Under the pieces are notes generated by a model. It searched no databases. It saw only the letters and a list, made by a program, of their open reading frames with translations, and was not told where the DNA came from. The position numbers and the translations under genes were made by a program. Shown here piece by piece: positions 11,969 to 24,414 of a DNA stretch of 64,000 bases. This DNA is from Malachius bipustulatus (Eukaryota > Arthropoda > Insecta > Coleoptera > Melyridae): the NCBI GenBank assembly GCA_910589415.1, contig OU342639.1:21336268-21400267 (forward strand), in the 5' to 3' direction. Position 1 is the first letter of the stretch; the number at the start of each line of letters is the position of its first letter.

Positions 11969-12817
11969 TACAGTATGTGTCACAGGCATGGTACACCCCC
12001 TTTTTTTTCTTTATTTTTGGAGATAATTTTTTGAAATTTGGTACGTTGCAAATTCTCGATAGAGCGCAGTTTTTAGCAGAAAATTGATTTTTTTCCCACA
12101 TCCGGTTTTTCCGGAAATGTTACCAACTTTTTATTTTTAAATGGGGCACCCTATATATTATTATATTTTTGGATTCTATACATTTGTACAAATCCAACAA
12201 TGCCACATAAGTACCATTTTAAATGTTAAATTTGTTTTTATTTAATTTTTTATTTCTCAATTATAGTGTGCCATGACTATTTCGTTTCACTCCAATTGGA
12301 TCATCTAATGCTAGAAAAATCGAATTTTTGTTCAAAGTACTAAATTAAGTGATTTATGGATAAATTATGCGCACCGGAATGATTTTTTGAGCTGAATTCA
12401 TTTTTTTCAAATGGTACCATAATGGTACCGAGGTACCATCTACTAGTACTCTTTATAAGAAACATTTTGGTGTACCCATTTTGCATTTGTGACGAACACA
12501 ACTGAAGTCATGGCACACTATAATTGAGAATTAAAAAATTAAATAAAAACATATTTTACATTTAAAATGGTACTTATGTGGTATTGTTGGATTCGTACAA
12601 ATGTATAGAATCAAAAAATATAATAGTATATAGGGTGTCCCATTTAAAAATAAAAAGTTGGTAACATTTCCGGAAAAACCGGATGTGGGAAAAAATTCAA
12701 TTTTCTGCTAAAAAGTGCGCTCTGTCGAGAAATGCGACGTACCAAATTTCAAAAAATTATCTCGAAAAATAAAGAAAAAAAGGGGGTGTACCATGCCTGT
12801 GACACATGCACACTGTA
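11969..12817. mobile_element. 849-bp foldback element with TACAGT...ACTGTA ends
   Basis: The ends are TACAGTATGTGTCACAGG on the left and the inverse of TACAGTGTGCATGTGTCACA on the right. Arms of about 300 bp (11969-12273 and 12505-12817) mirror each other, including a CCGGTTTTTCCGGAAATG block and a GGGGCACCCTATATA / TATAGGGTGTCCCAT pair. The loop (about 12274-12504) is unique. No protein is encoded. It fits the same general group as the CAGGGTG foldbacks although its outermost bases differ. Confidence 0.85.
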
Positions 12818-14264
12818 TACTGATGGGGAGTTTAATTCGCCATTTCTGAGATGTATTAAAAACACTGCCGAGCGCTTCTAAAAATTTAATTTTTATTCTC
12901 CTTCCTTCCTTAATTTTGATTACTTAACTCTTTTTTCAACATTTCGTAGAAACAATATTATTCATCAAGTACCTAATGATGGAAAGGTGTTAATTTTAGT
13001 ATTATATTTCAGCTCATATAATTAAACAGGTAATTTTACGAGGCTATCAATATCATACGAAAAAAAAGGAACTAAAGACAATGTGGCCGATCTGAATCCT
13101 TTTAGTCCTCGTGATTGCAGGAACCTCTCTACCTCTCTTTACAACAAGATTTGGTTTAGGTGGAGGCATCACCATCCGCATATTAAGGAAGCATTACACC
13201 GATGATTTATTTACGATCGCTATTTAATCAACCTTTATTTAAGCACGTTTAATGCTAATTCACTTAAATTTATTACCGCCTAAATTAGCGATTATCGTAC
13301 GTCTCTTTTTTCTCAGTTTCATCAATCTGTAACGCCCTTCCTCGCCGTGTGGGTAGGTATAGTCGCTGCTTTTCAACCATTCTGCGGTTCAGGAGGAAAA
13401 ACCGTAAAAACAATGCTGAGAATGAATTGGAATAAATAATTTTCATCAAGCTAAGCGTGTTGCATGTTAGACAAAGATTATTAATCATCAAACGACTTCA
13501 AATTACAGTATATCGTTCACAAGTATTATAATGTGCTCTTATTTTATGATGAATTAATTTAGAAAAAGTTAATAAGCAACAAGAACACGTAGCGTTAAAC
13601 TGTATACACAGTCCGAATAATGGTCAAACTTAAAGTCGTCCATAAATAAAAGAATCTTCGTCGAATATAAAACTGTGTTTATGGTCGAGATGAGGCTCAT
13701 CCTAGTAATTGCAGGATCTCGCATGAAATCGACACGCAACTCGCTATCAAATGACAACTAAAAGATTAACTAAGTGTGTAATTTATTCTCCAGTTCGAAT
13801 AGTGGTGATTATTGTGAAATAGGTCGTATTTAAAGATCCATTCAATTTAGAAAACTACCTGATATGAAATTGGTAATTACAAGATGAGCCGGAGGAAGAT
13901 TTGATAGTTCTAAAAGTCTAAAATTACCAAAAACAGCTTAAGTCGTTATTACTTAAGTCATTGCATGTGGTAGCACGTAAGAGGCCAAGAACGAAAACGA
14001 AATTATCATTCACATCATCGTTTAATATCTTGTTCGTCGATCCGCATGAACTTCCTTTTAACTTCCATAAGATACAACTGCCCCAGCTTAACTTCTTACA
14101 ATTGCCCACCCGCTACTTACAATACTTACAAATGTGCATGCGTTAATAATTACATCGTTGTTATTTAACGACCGCTTATTCCGAGTTTATGATAAGACTT
14201 TTTTAAGAGCAGCAGTTTAACCTTGCCACCTGGGTCGAATCCCCATCAGTTTCTGAAGGGTAAA
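12818..14264. other. AT-rich DNA, no gene recognised
   Basis: Frames at 13285-13491, 13569-13757 and around 13924-14146 lack recognisable motifs, and two of them oppose each other. A GGGTCGAATCCCC phrase near 14232 resembles a tRNA T-arm but has no accompanying tRNA structure. Confidence 0.35.
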
Positions 14265-15092
14265 TGGAGTGATTTGAAAAAAAAGGCCAACTTCATTACG
14301 TTTATATGGAAAACACTTCAGCAAATCGGCTATAACTCAAAAAAACGCAACTCCAAAGCGACGACAGATGGTTACTTTTTAATCCAGCTATAAACTCGAT
14401 GGAGGATTCAAACACGTTAATATAGAGACCATTTTTTGTTCAATACACGAATTGCGAAGCCATGCACCGGGCTGCAATTTCACCCCTTATTTTAGAAATA
14501 TTAATCCAAAACTACTTAACCAAATGGAGAGCTTATTTGATACAAGTGTGCAAAAGCTTTTTCTCATGTGCTTTCTAATAATGCGATTTCGGAATTTTTA
14601 ATTTTTTAATTGGGGTGGCTTTTGCGTGGTGGATAATAATAATAGAAGTTGATCCTTCCTCATGATATATTTGGAGACCCATATTGATGCATGAATGATG
14701 TATACATGCATTTTCCTAATTTAAACTTATTTAATGTAGCACGAGAAAAACGTAGGAGACCATTTTCATTACTTGATCAGACTAATCGGAAAAAATATCC
14801 GCATGGCAAAATGTCAGTGGGGTACCATTTTTTTGTAAAAAATGTGACGCCACTGGTGGAACAATATAGAAAAACTTTTCTATAAACATGTGGTTTTACA
14901 TCCTATTACCACATATGGAAATTGAAAAAAAAATTATTTACGTAGATAATAAAAAATATCTTAAAAAACAAAAATTAAATACCTTGCTTGTACCAAAAAA
15001 ATAAGCAGTTGCGGACATTTGTTTATATTAGCTTTCCTTCATAAAATGACTAAAAGTATTAGCATGTTATTATAAGAAACACCCTGCATATT
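14265..15092. mobile_element. probable one-armed remnant ending in ACACCCTGCATA
   Basis: The text has the style of the foldback arms (GGCTATAACTCAAAAAAACGC near 14327) and a CACCCTGCA terminus at 15080-15090, but no mirror arm is present. Borders are approximate and the call rests on resemblance only. Confidence 0.35.
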
Positions 15093-15217
15093 GAGTCATC
15101 TTATATTTTTAATCGGTAATTATTATCTTTATCTACTCCTTTTAGGTATATGAAAGTTGACAACGTTCATGGTAACCTGAACTTCTGACAGTCTCAGATG
15201 TTTGGACGGTATAGGTA

Positions 15218-16220
15218 TACAGGGTGCACCATGTATCCTTCTCTATATTGCTATTTCCTAACGCTAATAGATACAGAGTCGGCTAAACAAGTCCAAAGGA
15301 ACGCAATTTTGTGGCCATCTCGATTCCGTCGAGACATACAAGATATCTGTGACCGTTCCTGAAATATCCTGAAAAAACTGAAAAATCGAGATTTCTTATT
15401 TTTGCCATATCTTTTTTATTATTGGAGATCAATGAATAATTTTTTGTGGGCTTACATAAGTCGTCAAGAGCTACCCATCTGACATTTCATCAAAAATTTT
15501 CAAAGCCGACTAGATTCCAGAATTTTCATAGTCAACTTTCCGTTTTTCTTATGGCCACCATAGTGTTTTTTTACGTTGTTCGGTATAAAAAATCATAAAA
15601 ACTAAAAATTGTTAAACTTCAAAAAATAAATAAAAAAAATTTTATTCTTCTTTTTTCTTTACAAAAAAGACACATTTTTAGACCGAATTTCATAGATAAA
15701 TTTAAAAACCATAAGGCAAGCACTATTTCGGTATATTTTACAAATGTTGACGTTTTTCGACGATTTTTTATTAGGTTTATCTTTGAAAAATTAAGAATAA
15801 AAATTTAATTTTTTTTTTGAAGTTTATTAATCTTTGGTTTCCATTATTTTTTTCATATCGAACGACATAAAAAAATAATATGGCGGCCATAAGAAAAACG
15901 AAAGTTGACTGTGAAAACTCTCGGATCTAGTAGGCCTTGAAAATTTTTGAAATGTCAGATGGATAGCTCTTAACGGCTTATGTAAGCCTACAAAAAATTA
16001 TTTATTAATTTCCAATAATAAAAAAGATATGACGAAAATAAGAAATCTCGATTTTTCAGTTTTTTCAGGATATTTCAGGAACGGTCACAGATATCTTACA
16101 TGTTTTGACGGATTCGAGATGGCCACAAAACTGCGCATCTTTTCTCTAATTTAACCGACCCTGTATCTCTTAGCGTTCAGGAGATAGCAATATAGAGAAG
16201 GATACATGGTGCACCCTGTA
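15218..16220. mobile_element. 1.0-kb foldback element, TACAGGGTGCACC ends
   Basis: TACAGGGTGCACCATGTATC begins at 15218 and its inverse ends at 16220. Arms of about 430 bp (15218-15645 and 15790-16220) mirror one another throughout, including GAACGGTCACAGATATCTT-type and GTTGTTCGG/CCGAACAAC-type segments. The centre is very A/T-rich. Terminal TA on both sides fits a TA target as in Tc1/mariner-type transposition. No transposase. Eroded relatives lie at 540-835, 31900-32300 and 60880-61560. Confidence 0.88.
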
Positions 16221-16674
16221 GAGTACTTCCTGAAGTTTTATATTCGCAGATTGAAAAAGTGTAATCTGTGTAATATGGAATTGAATATTTAGGTTAGGTA
16301 GGAGTTAGTTATGCGTACGTTTTTATTATTATTAATATTATCAAATATAAAATGAATGAGAGTGAAACTAAAAATGGAAAACACCCCAAATAATAGAGCA
16401 AGCTAAAATGGCAATGAAAAATACTTTACCCCAAAAGTCAAAAGAAAGCTCCCTATTAGTAAACAATTTATTCAATCTGAAAAGCAGGTAGTTACTAGAA
16501 AACTGGGTATAGTAAGTAGGTGTGTGCATCATAAAATCATTTGTTCCTATTTGCTATTGGGAGTAGATAAAGTATAGTACAATATCTCGAGTTGAAAGAC
16601 AATTGCGATTTTGCAGAATTACACACTCCAGAATATTACACCAAAGGATATAACACCGTGCCTAGGTATTTTTA

Positions 16675-16895
16675 TTTATCATTAAGCACAGCTGTCTCGA
16701 TAACGATTTTCTTATATATTCCGCGACATAGGCTATAATTATAATTCTAAAATAAAATAGGTGATAACACGCAACCCTGCCTGATACCTGATCAGGTAGC
16801 TGCGAGATTGGTTGCCACAGACTTTGCTCAGAAGTTCCGACTGCATGAATGGTCGGATTTACAAGATTCATTACAAGACTAATAAACAATATCAA
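16675..16895 (-). pseudogene. LINE reverse-transcriptase fragment (RTE-like), frameshifted
   Basis: Read on the minus strand across two frames, the segment gives TSEQSLWQPISQ, then SGIRQGCVLSPILF, then YVAEYIRKSLSR. This matches the order in LINE reverse transcriptases: a SEW-x-I segment, the GxRQGCxLSPxLFN block, then a Y-x-E-x-I-x-R-K-x-L helix typical of RTE-clade elements. The RQGC block is in a different frame from its flanks, so at least one indel has broken it. Only about 70 of the ~500 RT residues remain. Orientation and class are fairly secure; the exact family is not. Confidence 0.55.
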
Positions 16896-17529
16896 ATAAA
16901 TTTATGAAATTTTTAAAGTGACCTTTCTATATCTATAGAACCGTATTATAATAGGAGATGTAATATTTTTCAAATTTAATTCAGAACAGTCAATGGTTAT
17001 TACTTAAGACTGTAAAACAGATCACACAAAGAACTTACACCCAGGAGATTATAAAAATCATCAATCACAAATGGGTGTGATTTTTTCACAACTCCGTCAG
17101 TTTCTACCATTCCACATCGTGTTGTTAATACTGATGTAAAAGAACATAATTGAGCGTGCCTTTGAGGCAATACTTATGTTGTTTTTCTAGCAAAAATTAA
17201 CCTCCCACGTGATAGGTGTTCGCATCATGAAATGCTTTAATGAGCTACGAATGCTATGATAACGGTCAGTGTAATATACAGACCGATTTCGAAACAATGG
17301 CCTTCAGTGACAAGAGGTACTCGTGAACTAAGAAAATGGTACCTTTTGTTCAGATCAGATTCTTAATGCAAAAAATCAATTGTTTCTCACTCTTAGATTA
17401 TTAATATTAGATTTTGATATACTTAATTAATAGATTATATTTACTCTTTGCGAAGTCAATTGAAATAGTAAAAACTTAAAAGGTTGCTGACTTGCTGATA
17501 ATCCGTAATTCTTTGATGATGGATTGAAA
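16896..17529. other. AT-rich DNA, nothing recognised
   Basis: No open frame, inverted repeat or tandem repeat stands out here. Confidence 0.35.
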
Positions 17530-18470
17530 GGAAATTTTTTTTGTTGATAATAATATTCGGACCTTTTGCAGCAAATTTTCAGTAAAACTTTGTTTTTTTT
17601 TTAGTTTGTAAAGTCCGCGACCGAAGGTAGCTGGCCATTATTATGAATTTTTGGACTTTTTTGAGAAAAATTACATTTTTCAGTTCATGAAAGTAGTGGC
17701 CGAAAGCGAGGTTTGCAATTATTTGAAAATTTCGGGCTTTTTTCGGCAAGATTTCTGCCAGATTTTTTTTTCAGTTTCCTAAGTCCATGGCCGAAAGCGT
17801 GGCTGGCCATTAGTATGGATTTTTGGACTTTTAGAACAAAATTACAGCAAAAATTACATTTTTCAGTTTATTGAGTCGTGGACCAAGGGCCAATATGTTA
17901 AAATTTCTGGCTTCTTCCAGCAAGATTTCTGCCAGAATTTTTTTAGATTCTTAAGTCCGTGGCCGAAAGCGTGCGGCCGGCCATTATTATGCATTTTTTG
18001 GCTTTTTGAGCAAAATTAAAGCAAATATTATTTTTTTAGTTTCTCAAGTCGTGACCGAAAGCCTGGCTGGCCGTTATTGTAGATGTCGTACTTTTTTCAA
18101 TAAAATTTCAGCTTAAATGATTTTTTCAGATTATTAAGTCTGTGCGGTTGGGTCATTTCATTATGATGAATTTTTTGAGCCAAATTAAGCAAAAATGATT
18201 TTTTACAATTTCCCAAGTTAATAGCTGAAAGCATAGATTTTTTTTCAAGAAAATTTCAGCAAAAATGATTTTTCGAAAGTGGAAGAAAGCGTGGCTGGCT
18301 GTAGCGTTTCAATTACGATTTTTTTTCAGTTTACGATAATTTTATAGCAAATCGAATATTTTTGATTAAAACTGTAAATAACGAAAAAAAAAAATTAAAA
18401 TCAATTGAAGTCCCTCTCCCTGGCCGAGAGTGTGGTTGACCGAACCGTGGCTAACTTGACTTGGGGATTA
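17530..18470 (+). repeat. diverged tandem array, about ten units of 65-93 bp
   Basis: The phrase AAGTCCGTGGCCGAAAGCGTGGCTGGCCATTA (given here as a consensus of key blocks AAGTC-CGTGGCCGAAAGC-TGGCTGGCC) recurs with starts near 17611, 17691, 17781, 17873, 17953, 18046, 18136, 18215 and 18278, with a final variant near 18420. Between them lies a T-rich spacer with TTTTTGGACTTTTT and AGCAAAAATTAC. Spacings are about 80, 90, 92, 80, 93, 90, 79 and 64 bp. Units decay toward the right. Confidence 0.8.
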
Positions 18471-18797
18471 TTTAATTGTGTTCACTTTTTAATGTTTTTT
18501 ATGAAATATGCAAATGCTAAACATACCGAGGACACCTCCTAAAATAATTAGATTTTTTGCAGTTTCAACTGAGATGCAAATACTATATCTACCTATATAC
18601 TTATATTTTTATTGGTTTCAACATTTTTTAATTGGTTTTTATTTATAAATTTTGATGTTTTATTAATTTGTCTGCCCTATGCCCTATACACAAATAACAA
18701 ATCTATGTGTATATGCGTGCATCTAAATTTTAGCAAATTTGTTTACGTAGGTATAGGTACTTAACCCAAGATAAATTGTTTGGGACAACATATAACA

Positions 18798-19999
18798 TAC
18801 AGGGTGTCCGGAAATTATGAGCAAAAAATTAAGGGGGTGATTCTTCTTGATGAAATATTGCCAAAAGTATCTATAATTTTTTTTCGAAAACTCAAAAAGA
18901 AGAAAGTTATAAGCCTCCAAAGTTGATTTTTTTAAATCAATATTTTTTTATAACTTTTTTTCTAGTGTACGGATTTTCTTAAAATTTGACACACTTGTCA
19001 CTGATGTTGCTTTACATCCTTGGTCCAAATTAGACTTGAATCCCTCGAAATCAAAAGGCCTTAACTGCCCTTGACCTTCAAAAAAGGCCTATAACTTTTT
19101 TCGTAATATTTTTTTCTGAGTTTTGAAGACGCACAATTGAAGAACGTGAAGAAATATTCGGAAAAAGTCCTCTTTGTCTATCACAATAAAATGACCCGTT
19201 TCCGAGTAAAACTGTTTTAAAAATTTTCCTGCACTAAAATTGATCACCGCATAAACTATGATCATTCTGCAACAACACCAAAGCATGCTTTGGAAACAGC
19301 TGCAGGATTGCCTAGTTATGTACAAAACAGAGACATTCGTATATAAATAGACTGGAAATGATTTTTTTTTGAAAATGAAGAAAAATTTTAATCATTTTTT
19401 TTTAATAAAATAATAAAATAATTTTAATTAAAAAAAATAATAAATTGCTGTCAAAATGAAATCCAAAGCAAACGTCTTGTTTCCTAGGCAACCCTGCCAC
19501 CGTTCCCAAAACATGCTTTGGTATTGTTGCAGAATGATCATAGTTTATGGTGATCAATTTTAGTGCAAGCAAATTTTTGAAACAGTTTTACTCGGAAGCA
19601 GGTCATTTTATCGTGATAGACAAAGAGGACCTTTTCCGAATATTTCTTCATGTTCTTCAATTGTGCGTCTTCAAAACTCAGAAAAAAATATTACGAAAAA
19701 AGTTATAGGCCTTTTTTGAAGGTCAAGGGCAGTTAAGGCCTTTTGATTTCGAGGGATTCAAGTCTAATTTGGACCAAGGATGTAAAGCAACATCAGTGAC
19801 AAGTGTGTCAAATTTTAAGAAAATCCGTACACTAGAAAAAAAGTTATAAAAAAATATTGATTTAAAAAAATCAACTTTGGAGGCTTATAACTTTCTTCTT
19901 TTTGAGTTTTCGAAAAAAAATTATAGATACTTTTGGCAATATTTCATCAAGAAGAATCACCCCCTTAATTTTTTGCTCATAATTTCCGGACACCCTGTA
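18798..19999. mobile_element. 1.2-kb foldback element, TACAGGGTGTCCGG ends, copy 1 of 2
   Basis: TACAGGGTGTCCGGAAATTA starts at 18798 and its inverse ends at 19999. Arms of about 510 bp (18798-19310 and 19490-19999) are mirror copies with very few mismatches; the loop holds A/T homopolymer tracts. A near-identical element lies at 55714-56913. TA at both borders fits a TA target. Open frames at 18723-18920, 19089-19325 and 19871-20149 on the minus strand fall in or across its arms and are not genes. Confidence 0.92.
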
Positions 20000-20399
20000 T
20001 AATGAGAAATAATTCAATAAATTATTCAAAAAATTTATTTCGTAAAGATTGAAAGATTGAAGATTGAATTTGCTAAACCACTTGAGATTATAATTCGTGC
20101 TTTTGGTAAGAAAATATATAACAACTGCGTGTGTAATAGCTGAAACCAAATTGTCAATATTTACTGGCGGTTTTCCGTTTCGAATGATTAATCTGTTTTA
20201 CTAGTGGATACAGAATTCTTTTAATCGTTTATGAAAAACGGATGCAAATTTACGTGTTTTAAACCGTAAATCGGATCAGTCAATTTGTAATCAGTTACCA
20301 TAATGTAACACGTGCATTGAATGAGTCCCGAAGTTGCGGCCCGAAATAGAGTAGGTAATGTAAAGCACAAGAAATTTAATCATCCGCAATTCTAAACTT

Positions 20400-20960
20400 A
20401 TACAGGATGCCTAGCAAAATATCCATCTGTACAGAGAACACGATGCCATTATAGATTAACTTCAACAAATTATAGCCTGACAATCACTATTACATATTAG
20501 ATAAGTAATTTTCATTGCAACTTTATACTATACCTACCTATTCAATTCTTGATATTATTTTATAATGCCATAGTACAAAACAGTTTGTTTACAATGACAA
20601 TTTTCTGGTAGTTTGAAATCTAATATTATTATGTAATATTTACATACATTGTCTAAACTTTATTGTATATACAGGGTGATCAGAAACTCGCATACACCGA
20701 ATACCAGGGATTATTGAGTTCATCTACCTATCTACAAAAAAAAAAATAATAATTCGGTGGTTAGTTTTCGAGTAAAAGAGGTTCCCTCATCCAAATATTG
20801 ATCAAAATATCCAAAGTAAATATTTCAGTCCTCTGTAGTTTTTGCATCAAATATTACATGATTAGTCAATTTTTCATACCTCTTTAAAGAGGAATTGAAA
20901 ATGTTAAAAATTAACAACATACCTACTTAAATCTGAAAGAAATTTGAAGTCATTTTTTTT
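20400..20960. mobile_element. one-armed CAGGGTG remnants
   Basis: TACAGGATGCCTAGC starts near 20401 and TACAGGGTGATCAG near 20670, the latter followed by arm-like text (GGTGGTTAGTTTTCGAGTAA). No mirrored arms are present. These look like truncated members of the foldback group. Confidence 0.45.
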
Positions 20961-21099
20961 CACGAAGTCAATACAAGCTCATGTTAGCATATAAAATATT
21001 GAAATGCCTTCATTCGCAAGGAAATAAATATAATGAAAATGATATCTAACTCAAGCTTATTCACATGTTCAATACCATTTTCATTTTTATAAAAAGGCT

Positions 21100-21640
21100 C
21101 ATACCGAGGCTCATCCCTTTGTATAAAAAAAAGAAGTGACACCACTGCCGGTAAGAAAATTTACTACTCTTAAAAAACCTGGGTCCCTTGATTTTAAGAA
21201 ATTTTTGTTTTTGGAGTGGATAGAGTCCCATTAAAGGACATTTAAAAATTATAGTGATAATATACAAAGTGACCCAAAAATATGTACCTATACAACGAAA
21301 ACAGCTCAAGATATAAAAAGTTAAAATAGGGACATGCAAGCCGTATTCCTCCTTCTTGAGTAGTTCTCGTGTACACTGCCATTACGAACTTTGAAAAATT
21401 GAGATTTTCACTTGTTTATAACTCAAAAGCTATATACTTAATCTAAACTTAAACTGTAAAAACCATCTTATTTTTTTACTCACAGACAACCGAAAAATGC
21501 AATAAGCATAAGTAGCATGCCATTAAAAAAAAACATAACTTTGATATTATAGTTTTCATATTTTTGGGACACTACTGTACCTACATAATGAATATAATTT
21601 CAACGGGTTATACTTCACTCCAAAAAATTTAGGTAGGTAC
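21100..21640. mobile_element. decayed relative of the 21924-22805 element
   Basis: The order of phrases at 21179-21560 parallels the neighbouring intact element: TTTTTGGAGTGGATAGAG, a GTGACCCAAAAATATG border variant, ACAACGAAAACAGCTCAAG, TTTTCACTTGTTTATAACTC, then TGCAATAAGCATA and TTTTTGGGACACTACTGTA. Many substitutions and deletions separate it from the intact copy. Confidence 0.6.
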
Positions 21641-21923
21641 AACCCTATATAAGAGTGATAAAGCGAAGATAATTTGTGATTTTAAATCCAGTCACATATT
21701 AATTTATTCTAATCGATTGAATTGGTTAGTCAAACAAAAGTCATAACGATCCACTTGAAAATATAAAAAAATCTGCAATAAGTTTTTTTTTTAAGTCGAT
21801 GAATAATTATTGTCTATTAATTACATAGTAATCCTCACGTATAATCCTCATATCGTCCTTTACTACATCATATACATAAGGATATAATATAAGATGTAGT
21901 ATAAGGACGATCAGGACGAATTA

Positions 21924-22805
21924 TACAGGATGGGCCACGGTATACGAAACGGAAGATTATGGCCGTGTCTCTGGATTTTAGGATCTTTTTATTTTTGGAG
22001 TGGATAGAGACCCGGCAGAGGTACGTTTTAAAATGATATTCATAATGTACAGGATGTCCCAAAAGCATAAAACATATCAAAGTTATGTTTTTTTAAATGG
22101 AATGCTCCTATGTTATTGCATTTTTAGATTGTCTGAAAAAAGAAAATAAGATTGGCTTTTACAGTTGGTGTTTAAATTCAGAAGTCTTTGAGTTATAAAA
22201 CAAGTGAAAATCGTCATTTTTCAAGTTCAAGGCTCTGTACAACGAAAACGGCTGAAGATAGAGAAAAACGGCTTACATGTCCCTATTTTAACTTTTTATG
22301 CACTATCCCATGGTATAGAAACATTTGTGCTTTCTTTGATTTTTTTATTTGGCGACGCGTGGAGAAATCTCAGAATTTTTCAAATTTTTTATCACCCTGT
22401 ATAAACATTTCATCTACATCGTAGGATAGTACATGAAAAGTTAAAATAGGGACATAAGCCGTTTTTCTCTATCTTGAACCGTTTTCGTTGTACAGGGCCA
22501 TGAACTTGAAAAATGACGATTTTCACTTGTTTATAACTCAACAACTTCTGAATTTAAGCACCAACTGTAAAAGCCAATCTTATTTTCTCTTTTCAGACAA
22601 TCTAAAAATGCAATAACATAGGAGCATTCCATTTAAAAAAACATAACTTTGATATGTTTCATGCTTTTGGGACACTCTGCACATTATGAATATAATTTTA
22701 AAACGTACCTCTGCCGGGTCTCTATCCACTCCAAAAATAAAAAGATCCTAAAATCCAGAGACACGGCCATAATCTTCCGTTTCGTATACCGTGGCCCACC
22801 CTGTA
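21924..22805. mobile_element. 882-bp foldback element, TACAGGATGGGCCACGG ends
   Basis: Left arm 21924-22312 and right arm 22419-22805 mirror each other, starting TACAGGATGGGCCACGG and ending CCGTGGCCCACCCTGTA. The inner ~120 bp of each arm and the 106-bp loop are shared with the foldback at 7116-8772, with the loop in the opposite orientation, while the outer arms are different sequence. Frames at 22188-22424 and 22204-22404 lie within the inner arm and loop and are not genes. TA at both borders. Confidence 0.9.
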
Positions 22806-23197
22806 TATTCGTCTTCGTATAAGTATTTTTTATTTTATTTCGTTAATGGAGTTGAAGTTTAATCATTGGAAGGAAGCTTTTGCCGTTCTGCAGGGTACGT
22901 CTCTGAAAGGTACCACCGAGGGTACCACCAACGCTTTATCACAGATTCCTGAGTAAAGACTAGGTAGGTATGCCGAATTAATACTTAACCGAAATTATCT
23001 CTATCCAAAATGACACTTCCTTAAAAGGAGGTCAACCAAATATACACGTTTTCCAGAATAAGTAAAAAATGGATTGAATGAGAAACTTGAAAATTTCACC
23101 GCCTACTACTTAACAGTTCTGTGGTGATTTGCAAAAGCTGATATAATATGTATGTCAATTTTTGACAATATTAAAATTCTATCGTTTTGATAGGTTA

Positions 23198-23735
23198 TAC
23201 AGGGTGTTTCATTGGTAAACAGGCAAAACGGTAACTATGGATAGAGGACACCGTTGTGGTTTAAAAAAAAAAACATGATTAATGGGTCTCACGTTCTTAG
23301 TTACATGGATACAGGGTGTTTTGTGGATATCGCCAATATCTTTCGATGGCCATAACTAACAAACCACCCTACATAATTTTTTTTAAATTGGGTAAAAAGT
23401 TTTCATTTTACTGCACAAACGTTTGACATAATCGTTTTGGTTTTTTAAAGAGCAGAAAATACTGAATGTACTTTTTGTTGTTCCGCATCCGATTTTGCGA
23501 GTGACATCTTTATATCGAAGTTAGATATTTTTACTTGAAACCGGTCCATGAAATTCAAAAATGTAATTTTTTTAATAAATAAAGAACATAAATTATTGTA
23601 GTCTATTGAATTTGTGAATCATGTCAGGCAGTAATTCTCAAGACCCATTAACCATGGGTTTTTTAGGACGAATTCGGTGTCTTCTATGTATCCACAGTTA
23701 CCGTTTGCCCGTTTATCAATTAATGAAACACGCCT
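23198..23735. mobile_element. 0.54-kb inverted-repeat element with CAGGGTGTTTCATT end
   Basis: TACAGGGTGTTTCATTGGTA and the following ~40 bp (including CAGGCAAAACGGTAACTATGG) are mirrored at 23680-23735, giving an inverted repeat of about 55 bp. The right terminus is mutated (ACACGCCT in place of ACACCCTG). A second TACAGGGTGTTTTGTGG phrase sits inside at about 23309. The internal frame at 23621-23818 runs across the right end and is not supported as a gene. Confidence 0.8.
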
Positions 23736-24142
23736 TTAGTCAAAAGTTTAAATTATGCCAAAACTATAATGAAGATATATTATGTCAATCTGAAGAACTA
23801 CATATATGTATACGCTGAAAATTGACGTTATTTGACATGCGTTGGCAGACACTTTCAGTAATTTAGAAGCAATATTTTTGTGAAAAAGTATTTGTCAATT
23901 ACAAAAAAAACTTTGTTTCCTGTGAAATAAATTAAAAAATGACATATCCGCTTTTGGCAAATAACCACAGAATTGTTAAGACCAAGTCTTACAAACATTG
24001 ACATACACCTGTTCCGCTTTCAATATCACGTTTGTTACTTTTTACTTTCTTATATATTTGCTCGCCACTGATTAATTATCTTTTTTGCATAAAGACTAAT
24101 TAATACTTAACTAAACGTAGAACTAAAAAAAACAAAACTAAG

Positions 24143-24151
24143 CTTAATTTT
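24143..24151. repeat. left target-site duplication of the SINE
   Basis: CTTAATTTT here is repeated exactly at 24415-24423, directly after the A-rich tail of the SINE. Confidence 0.8.
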
Positions 24152-24414
24152 CATAGACTCGCGTAGCCTAGGGGTTCAGTCCTCTGCCTAGCGAGCCTAA
24201 GGTCGCGAGTTCGAAACTCACCGGCTCGTGTTATTTTTCGGATGCATTTTCGAATGTATGTGAAAAATAAAACAAGCGACCGAACGTTTAAATTTAAATG
24301 GCATACTTGAGGCTGGGTGAATGAGTAAGAGCTCGAAATCCCGTGTTAACCGGAGTGGAGCGACTTTGTCTTACCTACATAGTTAAGACCGATGCTCCCT
24401 TCTTAAAAAAAAAA
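24152..24414 (+). mobile_element. tRNA-derived SINE, 263 bp
   Basis: The head has an RNA polymerase III A box (GTAGCCTAGGGG near 24163) and B box (GGTCGCGAGTTCGAAACTC, 24201-24219), spaced as in a tRNA. A tRNA-unrelated body follows, and the copy ends in TTCTTAAAAAAAAAA. It is bounded by a perfect 9-bp duplication CTTAATTTT (24143-24151, 24415-24423), so the ends are well defined. SINEs have no protein and are copied by a partner LINE's reverse transcriptase. Confidence 0.85.

Noticed and set aside
14215..14265. tRNA gene suggested by GGGTCGAATCCCC
   Set aside because: No matching D-arm, anticodon arm or acceptor stem.
22188..22424. Frames of 66-78 residues resembling those at 7727-8165
   Set aside because: They translate the shared inner hairpin module of the foldback elements.
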